In this document: piece after piece, positions 58,034 through 64,000 of the stretch
How the letters are laid out: each line of letters opens with the position of its first letter
Numbering within the stretch: the first letter of the stretch is position 1
Assembly: GCF_024979295.1 (NCBI RefSeq)
Contig: NZ_JANLCJ010000002.1
Coordinates: 186,001-250,000, forward strand
DNA length: 64,000 nucleotides
Source of the DNA: Herbiconiux daphne
Lineage (GTDB): Bacteria > Actinomycetota > Actinomycetes > Actinomycetales > Microbacteriaceae
Direction: 5' to 3'
The notes under the pieces: generated by a model
Database searches by the model: none
The model's input: only the letters and a program-made list of their open reading frames with translations
Told to the model about the DNA's origin: nothing
Program-made: the position numbers and the translations under genes

Positions 58034-58828
58034 ATGGCCCGCAAGAGCAGGAAAGCCAACAGACGCCACCCGCTGGCAACTGTCGTGCTGATTGCTATCG
58101 GCCTGGTCGTCACGGGCGGCGGTTACGCGCTTCTCAGCAGCACCACCACCGCAACAGCCGACACCAATGCCAGCAGCCAGGAGACGATCGACGAGGGCAA
58201 GAAGCTCTTCGCCGCGAACTGCGCCACCTGCCACGGCATGAGTCTCGAAGGCACCGACGACGGGCCGAGCCTCATCGGCGTCGGCGCCGCGGCCGTCAAC
58301 TTCCAGGTCGGCACCGGTCGCATGCCGATGGCGATGCAGGGCCCGCAGGCCATGCAGAAGCCGCCGCAGTTCACCGACGAGCAGACCGCGGCCATGGCCG
58401 CCTACGTGGCATCCATCTCCCCCGGCCCGGCCATTCCCGACGAGAAATACCTCCAGGCCGACGGCGACGCCACGAACGGCGGTGAGCTCTTCCGCATCAA
58501 CTGCGCCATGTGCCACAACGTCGCCGGCGCCGGCGGTGCGCTCACCGAGGGCAAGTTCGCTCCCGAGCTCAAGGGCGTGCTGCCGACCCACATCTTCGAA
58601 GCGATGCTCACCGGCCCGCAGAACATGCCCGTCTTCAACGACGACAACCTCACGCCCGAAGACAAGCGCGACATCATCACCTACCTCAAGTACATCGAGA
58701 ACAACCCGTCTCCCGGTGGATTCGAGCTGGGGTCGCTCGGCCCGGTGGCAGAAGGCCTCTTCGTCTGGATCTTCGGTCTCGGTGCGGTCATCGCCCTGAT
58801 GGTCTGGCTCACGGCGAAATCCAACTAG
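58034..58828 (+). CDS. qcrC: diheme cytochrome c subunit QcrC of the bcc complex
   Basis: A 264-residue membrane-anchored cytochrome c. An N-terminal transmembrane helix follows a basic stretch; two c-type domains carry the heme motifs CATCH (~residue 58) and CAMCH (~158), each with a later Met ligand candidate (GRMPM, NMPVF). A C-terminal helix (residues ~236-258) anchors it. It replaces a soluble cytochrome c between the bc1 and aa3 complexes. ATG at 58034 gives the normal start; ATG at 57995 would add 13 residues. Confidence 0.95.
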   Translation: MARKSRKANRRHPLATVVLIAIGLVVTGGGYALLSSTTTATADTNASSQETIDEGKKLFAANCATCHGMSLEGTDDGPSLIGVGAAAVNFQVGTGRMPMAMQGPQAMQKPPQFTDEQTAAMAAYVASISPGPAIPDEKYLQADGDATNGGELFRINCAMCHNVAGAGGALTEGKFAPELKGVLPTHIFEAMLTGPQNMPVFNDDNLTPEDKRDIITYLKYIENNPSPGGFELGSLGPVAEGLFVWIFGLGAVIALMVWLTAKSN

Positions 58829-58889
58829 GCCGCGCCGGCAGACGTGAACAACTCGCACAGCACACACAGCACGCTCGAAAGGGAAAACA

Positions 58890-59960
58890 ATGGCACATGA
58901 CGAGGTGAGCGGAACAGATACCTCCGCTTCCGATTCGTCGGCCGTCGAGACGACTCGAGGCGCATCGACCGGCACTGTGGTCATTGCGTCCGACGTCGCC
59001 AACCCTGGCGAGCCCCCGCACCGCCAGCGCGTCACCGACACCGACCCCCGTGCCGCGAAGCGCGCGGCCCGGTCGGTGTACACGCTCTTCTACCTGTCGA
59101 TCGCCGGCAGCGTCTTCGCGGTCGCGGCCTACATGGCCTTCCCGATCGAAGACGGCGACCCGACCGCCCTGCGCCTGAACAACCTGTTCCTCGGCATCGG
59201 CATCGCGCTGTCGCTCTTCGGCATCGGCCTCGGCGCCGTACACTGGGGCAAGGCCCTCATGCACGACAAAGAGGGCATCGACGAGCGTCACCCGGTCAGG
59301 GGAACGGATGCCACGGTCGCACGTGCCGTCGAGATCTTCGACGAGGCCGACCGCGAGTCGGGCTTCGGGCGCCGCACGCTCATCCGCAACAGCTTGATCG
59401 GCGCCCTCGTGGCGTTCCCGCTGCCGGGGCTCGTGCTCTTCCGCGGTTTCGGCCCGCAAGACCAGAACCCGCCCGAGCTGCTGAGCCACACGATGTGGAA
59501 GAAGGGCGCGCGTCTCACGCTCGACCCGTCGGGCATTCCCGTGAAGGCATCCGATGTCACCATCGGATCGGTGTTCCACATCATTCCCGAGGGGCTCAAC
59601 GAGCGGCACGACAAGCTCGAGCAGAAGGCCAAGGCCGCCGTGCTGCTCATGCGCCTCAACCCCGACGACCTCAACATCAGCCCCGAGCGCGAGGGCTGGT
59701 CGTACGACGGGATCGTCGCCTACTCCAAGATCTGCACGCACGTCGGGTGCCCGGTGGCGCTCTACGAGCACCAGACGCACCACCTGCTGTGCCCGTGCCA
59801 CCAGTCGACCTTCGACGTGGTGAACGAGTGCGAGGTCATCTTCGGGCCGGCCAAGCGCGCCCTGCCCCAGTTGCCCATCGAGGTCGACTCCGACGGCTAC
59901 CTCGTCGCCCAGAGCGACTTCCACGAGCCCGTCGGCCCTAGTTTCTGGGAGCGTTCATGA
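58890..59960 (+). CDS. qcrA: Rieske iron-sulfur subunit QcrA
   Basis: A 356-residue subunit with three N-terminal transmembrane helices (about residues 65-85, 97-118 and 165-185), as usual for actinobacteria, then the Rieske domain. The cluster ligands appear in CTHVGCPV and CPCHQSTFD (about residues 287-310); the Cys pair flanking them forms the stabilising disulfide. The ATG is preceded by GAAAGGG. Its stop overlaps the qcrB ATG (ATGA). Confidence 0.96.
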   Translation: MAHDEVSGTDTSASDSSAVETTRGASTGTVVIASDVANPGEPPHRQRVTDTDPRAAKRAARSVYTLFYLSIAGSVFAVAAYMAFPIEDGDPTALRLNNLFLGIGIALSLFGIGLGAVHWGKALMHDKEGIDERHPVRGTDATVARAVEIFDEADRESGFGRRTLIRNSLIGALVAFPLPGLVLFRGFGPQDQNPPELLSHTMWKKGARLTLDPSGIPVKASDVTIGSVFHIIPEGLNERHDKLEQKAKAAVLLMRLNPDDLNISPEREGWSYDGIVAYSKICTHVGCPVALYEHQTHHLLCPCHQSTFDVVNECEVIFGPAKRALPQLPIEVDSDGYLVAQSDFHEPVGPSFWERS

Positions 59961-61624
59961 CCAGCACGATCGAAAGAGCCGACGCTCATCCTGAAGCGCC
60001 GGTGCCGGTGCGCAAGTCCGGTGGCTTCACAGCCGCAGCCGCGAACTACATTGAAGACCGCACCAGCATCTCGGGCGTAGTCAAGGAGTTCGGCCGCAAG
60101 ATCTTCCCCGACCACTGGTCGTTCATGCTCGGCGAGGTGGCGCTCTACAGCTTCATCGTCATCATCCTCACCGGCTCGTTCCTGACCTTCTTCTTCCAGG
60201 CCTCGATGGTCGAGACGGTCTACGACGGCTCGTTCGTGCCGCTCAAGGGCGTCGAGATGTCGTCGGCCATGGAATCCACGCTGCACATCTCGTTCGACCT
60301 GCGCGGCGGCCTGCTGATCCGTCAGATCCACCACTGGGCTGCGCTGCTGTTCATCGCCGCGATCGGCCTGCACATGCTGCGCGTGTTCTTCACGGGCGCG
60401 TTCCGCAAGCCGCGTGAGCTGAACTGGGTCATCGGCTTCCTGCTGTTCGTGCTGGCGATGGCCGAGGGCTTCACCGGCTACTCGCTTCCCGACGACCTGC
60501 TGTCGGGCAACGGTCTGCGCATCATCGACGGTCTGATCAAGGGCCTTCCGTTCGTCGGCACCTGGATCTCGTTCCTGCTGTTCGGCGGCGAGTTCCCCGG
60601 CACCGACATCGTCGGCCGGTTCTACACGTTGCACATCCTGCTGCTGCCGGCTCTCGTGGTGGCGTTCATCGCGCTGCACCTGGTGTTCGTGGTCGTGCAC
60701 AAGCACACCCAGTTCGCCGGCGCCGGCCGCACCGAGAAGAACGTGATCGGCTACCCGATCCTCCCCGTCTACGCGGCCAAGGCCGGTGGCTTCTTCTTCC
60801 TGGTGTTCGGTGTCATCGCTCTGATGGCGGCGTTCTTCACCATCAACCCGATCTGGAACTACGGGCCCTACGACCCCTCGCCGGTGTCGGCCGGAACGCA
60901 GCCCGACTGGTACATCGGCTTCGCCGACGGTGCTCTGCGCCTGATTCCGCCGGGCTGGGAGTTCGTCTGGCTCGACCACACCTGGTCGTTCAACATCATC
61001 GTGCCCGTCGTGGCGCTGCTGGCGCTGCTCGGAGCGGTCGCGGTCTACCCCTTCGTCGAAGGATGGGTCACGGGCGACAAGCGCGAGCACCACATCCTCG
61101 ACCGGCCGCGCAACGCGCCGACCCGCACCGCGATCGGTGCCGCCGGTGTCACGTTCTACGCGGCCCTGTGGGCGGCGGCGAGCTCGGACATCATGGCGAC
61201 GCACTTCCAGTTGTCGATCGAGGGCGTCATCCACGTCGTGCAGGCATGGGCCGTGCTTGGTCCGTTCCTGGCCTACTTCATCACGAAGCGCGTCTGCATC
61301 GGCCTGATGAAGAAAGACCACGAGATCCTCCTGCACGGCTACGAGTCCGGTCGCATCGTGCGCCTGCCCGGTGGCGAGTACATCGAGGTTCACGAGCCCG
61401 TCGACGAGTACGAGCGCTGGAAGCTGCTCGACTACGAGGTCTACCAGCCGATCATGCTGCGCCCCAACGCCGAGGGCAAGATCACGGCCGGCATGCGCCT
61501 GCGTGCCCGCATGTCGAACTGGTTCTTCGAAGACCGCATCGCTCCCCCCACCCGCGAGCAGCTCGAGGCCGGCCACGGCCACGAGACCCACGGCGAGATC
61601 GAGAAGGGCCCGGGCCTGGTCTAG
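59957..61624 (+). CDS. qcrB: cytochrome b subunit QcrB
   Basis: A 555-residue subunit with eight to nine transmembrane helices. Heme-ligand His pairs lie in helices B and D (RQIHHWAALLFIAAIGLHMLR is split over the first; LHILLLPALVVAFIALH the second), the Q-site segment appears as PDWYIGFADGALRL, and the tail is the long cytoplasmic C-terminus typical of actinobacteria. This is the target site of Q203-type inhibitors in mycobacteria. Followed by a strong terminator. Confidence 0.96.
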   Translation: MTSTIERADAHPEAPVPVRKSGGFTAAAANYIEDRTSISGVVKEFGRKIFPDHWSFMLGEVALYSFIVIILTGSFLTFFFQASMVETVYDGSFVPLKGVEMSSAMESTLHISFDLRGGLLIRQIHHWAALLFIAAIGLHMLRVFFTGAFRKPRELNWVIGFLLFVLAMAEGFTGYSLPDDLLSGNGLRIIDGLIKGLPFVGTWISFLLFGGEFPGTDIVGRFYTLHILLLPALVVAFIALHLVFVVVHKHTQFAGAGRTEKNVIGYPILPVYAAKAGGFFFLVFGVIALMAAFFTINPIWNYGPYDPSPVSAGTQPDWYIGFADGALRLIPPGWEFVWLDHTWSFNIIVPVVALLALLGAVAVYPFVEGWVTGDKREHHILDRPRNAPTRTAIGAAGVTFYAALWAAASSDIMATHFQLSIEGVIHVVQAWAVLGPFLAYFITKRVCIGLMKKDHEILLHGYESGRIVRLPGGEYIEVHEPVDEYERWKLLDYEVYQPIMLRPNAEGKITAGMRLRARMSNWFFEDRIAPPTREQLEAGHGHETHGEIEKGPGLV

Positions 61625-61642
61625 CGCCCCGCTCCCCCGCCT

Positions 61643-61679
61643 CGAAGGGCCCGTCACACAATGTGTGGCGGGCCCTTCG
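61643..61679 (+). terminator. terminator hairpin after qcrB
   Basis: CGAAGGGCCCG/CGGGCCCTTCG forms an 11-bp perfect stem. The inner CACACA/TGTG continues it with one mismatch around an ATG loop. It lies 18 bp after the qcrB stop and ends the ctaE-qcrCAB operon. Confidence 0.8.
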
Positions 61680-61858
61680 TCGTGCGGTGGGCCGGTGTGG
61701 CCTGGGTAGGAATTGCTCATAACACCCGTGCCGTCAGGCGGCGCAGGCTGAGCTGAACCCTTGGCGCCGCACTTGTCGCGCCGGCCGCGGCGTCAGCTGT
61801 CGAGGATGCCTCCGGTCTGATCCACTGCCTGCCCGCCATCATCAAGGTCGGCGTACCG

Positions 61859-63010
61859 GTGAATCACGACATCACCGACTCAGAGGAGGGCATGGGCTAC
61901 GAGACCAGCCTGACAGGTGGCACGCTGCCTGACGGCCTTGCGCTGCAGTCACGACCCAGCGTCAGCAAGGTGATTGTCGGCACACCGACGAAGGTCGGCC
62001 CCTTCACGATGACCTTCCACGTGGTGAAGGACGGCTCGACGGGGACGAAATCGTGCACGAGCGACGTTGTGCCGAGCGACTCGATCTTCGATCGCATCGG
62101 TGGCACCGACCGCTACGACGTCGCGGCGAACATCGCCCTCAAGATGCTCGTCGACTCGACAACCACCAAGGGTGGAATCGTCTACGTGGCGAACGGTGAG
62201 AACTTCGCTGACGCACTGAGTGCGTCGGCTGTGGCGGCTCAGCACGGGGCGCCGCTCCTGCTCACAACCGCCGGGCAGCTTCCTCCCCAGACCACACAGA
62301 TGATGAGCATTCTCGCGCCGAAACAGATTGTGATCGTGGGCGGTGAGAACAGCGTCAGCGCAACGGTGGCCACAGACCTGCAGCGACGGAACACCGCGAG
62401 CGGAGTCACGCGGATCGGAGGGCCTGATCGGTTCGCGGTGTCGCGCAACCTGATCAGTGACCCGACCTTCGGGGCCGCGGCATCCACATCGCTGTATGTC
62501 GCCAGCGGGCTGAAGTTCCCTGACGCCCTCAGCGCCAGCCCCGCCGCCGCCAAGATCAAGACACCCGTGCTGCTCGTCAACGGACAGGCCGCCAGCCTCA
62601 CCACCGACGAGAAGGCCCTGCTCACCGCCCGCGGCGTCACCACCCCGACCGTGTTCGGCGGCGAAGACACTCTCTCCGCCGGCGTCGCCGCCGACCTCAA
62701 GACAGTCACCGGCAGCGTGTCGCGCATCGAGGGCGACGATCGGTTCATCGTGTCCGCGAACATCACCGCCGCGAACTACACCGCACCCATCGACACGATC
62801 TACTTCGCCACCGGCGCCACCTACCCCGACGCTCTCGCCGGAGGAGTCCTCGCCGGCATCGGCAAAGCACCGATCCTGCTCGTGCAGAAAACCTGCGTCG
62901 CCCCCGAGGTCGCCGCCCAGGTACGCGCCCTCGCACCCAAACACATCGTGCTCCTCGGCGGCCCCAACAGCCTCAGCGCAACCCTCGAAAACCTGCCACT
63001 CTGCAACTGA
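61859..63010 (+). CDS. cell wall-binding repeat 2 (CWB2) protein, apparently lacking its signal peptide
   Basis: At least 383 residues. A short Ig/cadherin-like domain (residues ~1-75, GGTLPDGLALQSRPS) precedes three CWB2 repeats, each opening with RIGGTDRYDVA, RIGGPDRFAVS or RIEGDDRFIVS and containing the phrase FADALSAS, FPDALSAS or YPDALAGG. CWB2 repeats anchor surface proteins to wall polymers. The frame stays open back to 61757 and reads GAALVAPAAASAVEDASG, the tail of a signal peptide, but a TGA at 61754 cuts off the hydrophobic core, and no valid start restores it. The gene may be 5'-truncated. Confidence 0.78.
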   Translation: MNHDITDSEEGMGYETSLTGGTLPDGLALQSRPSVSKVIVGTPTKVGPFTMTFHVVKDGSTGTKSCTSDVVPSDSIFDRIGGTDRYDVAANIALKMLVDSTTTKGGIVYVANGENFADALSASAVAAQHGAPLLLTTAGQLPPQTTQMMSILAPKQIVIVGGENSVSATVATDLQRRNTASGVTRIGGPDRFAVSRNLISDPTFGAAASTSLYVASGLKFPDALSASPAAAKIKTPVLLVNGQAASLTTDEKALLTARGVTTPTVFGGEDTLSAGVAADLKTVTGSVSRIEGDDRFIVSANITAANYTAPIDTIYFATGATYPDALAGGVLAGIGKAPILLVQKTCVAPEVAAQVRALAPKHIVLLGGPNSLSATLENLPLCN

Positions 63011-63050
63011 GCAACTGAACTGACACCGCCAATGCGGCGGGGCCGAAACG

Positions 63051-63088
63051 AAGAAGGCCCGCACTCCGTGAGGAGGGCGGGCCTTCTT
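63051..63088. terminator. bidirectional terminator between the CWB2 gene and ctaF
   Basis: AAGAAGGCCCGC/GCGGGCCTTCTT forms a 12-bp perfect stem around a 14-base loop. The stem begins with AAGAA and ends with TTCTT, giving short T-rich tails in both directions. It separates two convergent genes. Confidence 0.82.
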
Positions 63089-63123
63089 GCGAGCCGGTGA
63101 GCTGGTCAGCTGGTCACCGGTGC

Positions 63124-63543
63124 CTAACGGGCGAAGTAGCCGCGGTAGTACTCGTAGGTCCAGCCGACGACCGCCACGAGGGTGAGCGCGGCGGCGATGA
63201 AGCTGATCCAGATGCCGACCGCGAGGCCGAGCACGAGCAGGGCTCCACCACCCGCGAGGATGATGGGCCACCAGCTCCACGGGCTGTAGAAGCCCATCTC
63301 GGGGTCGCCGTCGTCGATGTTGGAGTCGAGGCGGTCTTCGGGCAGCTCAGCGCCCTGCGCCTTGTGCACGCGACCGAGGTAGAAGGCGAGGAACGCCGAC
63401 AGGATGGCCGCCAGGCCGATCGCGACGGTGCCGACCCATTCGATCTGGCCTTCGTACCAGATCAGTGACCAGATCGTGTAGGCCACGTCGGCCAGGGCCA
63501 TGAACCCGAACAGAATCCAGAAGAGGTTGGTGTTGGCTCTCAT
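63124..63543 (-). CDS. ctaF: cytochrome c oxidase subunit IV CtaF
   Basis: A 139-residue actinobacterial subunit IV with four transmembrane helices (about residues 5-25, 32-52, 88-108, 112-130). The segment EMGFYSPWSWWPIILAGG is a family signature. It supports the aa3 oxidase structurally. It follows ctaD by 6 bp on the same strand. Confidence 0.95.
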   Translation of the reverse strand: MRANTNLFWILFGFMALADVAYTIWSLIWYEGQIEWVGTVAIGLAAILSAFLAFYLGRVHKAQGAELPEDRLDSNIDDGDPEMGFYSPWSWWPIILAGGGALLVLGLAVGIWISFIAAALTLVAVVGWTYEYYRGYFAR

Positions 63544-63549
63544 GGGTTG

Positions 63550-64000
63550 CTACTTCACCTTGCCTTCGGAGACGTCGTAGGTCGGGGCATCCGGTGCATC
63601 CTTCGCCGGACCGATGCCCACGGGCACGCCGGCCTCGGGGTGGTTGAGGTCGAAGGCCGGGGACTCCGAGCGGATGCGCGGGATCGAGGTGAAGTTGTGC
63701 CGCGGCGGCGGGCAGGATGTCGCCCACTCGAGCGAGCGGCCGTAGCCCCACGGGTCGTTCACCGTGACCTTCGGCGCCTTGCGGGCCGTGATGTAGACGT
63801 TGAGGAAGAACGGGATCATCGAGGCGGCGAGGATGAACGCACCGATGGTCGAGAGCTGGTTCATCCAGGTGAAGCCGTCTTCAGGCTGGTAGGTCGCATA
63901 ACGACGAGGCATGCCGATGACGCCCAGCCAGTGCTGGATGAGGAACGTGGTGTGGAAGCCGATGAACAGCAGCCAGAAGTGCCAGTGGCCGAGCCGCTCG
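63550..64000 (-). CDS. ctaD: cytochrome c oxidase subunit I CtaD, C-terminal part
   Basis: The visible part encodes the last ~150 residues of subunit I, with the 5' end outside the window. It includes [22 protein letters not shown] (in two helix parts), GMPRRYATY, the last transmembrane helix ([20 protein letters not shown]) and the cytoplasmic tail with [19 protein letters not shown]. The heme/Cu ligands lie upstream, outside the window. Convergent with the ctaE-qcrCAB operon. Confidence 0.96.
   Translation of the reverse strand, partial: ERLGHWHFWLLFIGFHTTFLIQHWLGVIGMPRRYATYQPEDGFTWMNQLSTIGAFILAASMIPFFLNVYITARKAPKVTVNDPWGYGRSLEWATSCPPPRHNFTSIPRIRSESPAFDLNHPEAGVPVGIGPAKDAPDAPTYDVSEGKVK

Overview
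The window is a high-GC actinobacterial chromosome segment. Gene content and order point to the order Micrococcales, most likely family Microbacteriaceae. The supporting markers are mycothiol ligase MshC, RbpA, PafB/PafC, HelY, a bcc-aa3 type respiratory cluster with a diheme QcrC, and HelR. Frequent GTG starts, promoters that abut the start codon, and constant use of CGGATGC/GCATCCG words fit the same group. No phage, transposase, plasmid or CRISPR signature was seen.

Layout. 1-16.4 kb is conserved core. It holds a partial tRNA-Leu, an M20 peptidase, uppP, mshC, a PAC2 protein, a HAD phosphatase, tRNA m1A58 methyltransferase, an FKBP-like lipoprotein, pafB-pafC, tatA-tatC, helY, lnt and rbpA. 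The order parallels the mycobacterial uppP...rbpA region, but the pup/proteasome block normally found between trmI and pafB is missing. Between the convergent genes mshC and PAC2 lies about 1 kb of non-coding DNA. It is bounded by a ~106-bp inverted repeat and contains ~171-bp tandem repeats built on a 19-bp palindrome.

16.5-39.6 kb is mixed accessory DNA: a GDPD/SPFH/NfeD operon, an SDR, a Nudix hydrolase, an HdeD-like protein, a lipoprotein/adaptor/ABC exporter operon, a tautomerase, and an acyl-AMP ligase plus WS/DGAT pair. It continues with a DUF6745-like protein, a MarR/aldo-keto reductase pair, a CBS protein, a divergent MFS/TetR pair and a DUF2975/XRE pair.

39.5-42.6 kb is an arsenic-type locus (ArsR, ArsC, a flavoprotein with a Cys-rich tail, an ArsN1-like acetyltransferase) with no efflux pump. 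42.6-48.7 kb holds a large LuxR regulator, a HelR-type RNA polymerase motor preceded by an inverted repeat matching the rifamycin-associated element, and a degenerate Dam-like methyltransferase. 48.7-51.1 kb has an SDR, two small zinc-finger proteins and a Ddn-like F420 oxidoreductase.

51.1-56.2 kb is a glycerol/dihydroxyacetone module (dhaKLM divergent from glpF-glpK). 56.2-64 kb contains trpD, divergent from ctaE-qcrC-qcrA-qcrB, then a cell-wall-binding-repeat protein without a visible signal peptide, and ctaF and the end of ctaD on the opposite strand. ArsC (probably mycothiol-dependent) connects to mshC. RbpA and HelR are both RNA polymerase-binding proteins tied to rifamycin tolerance. 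All functions are inferred by reading the sequence; no database search was run.
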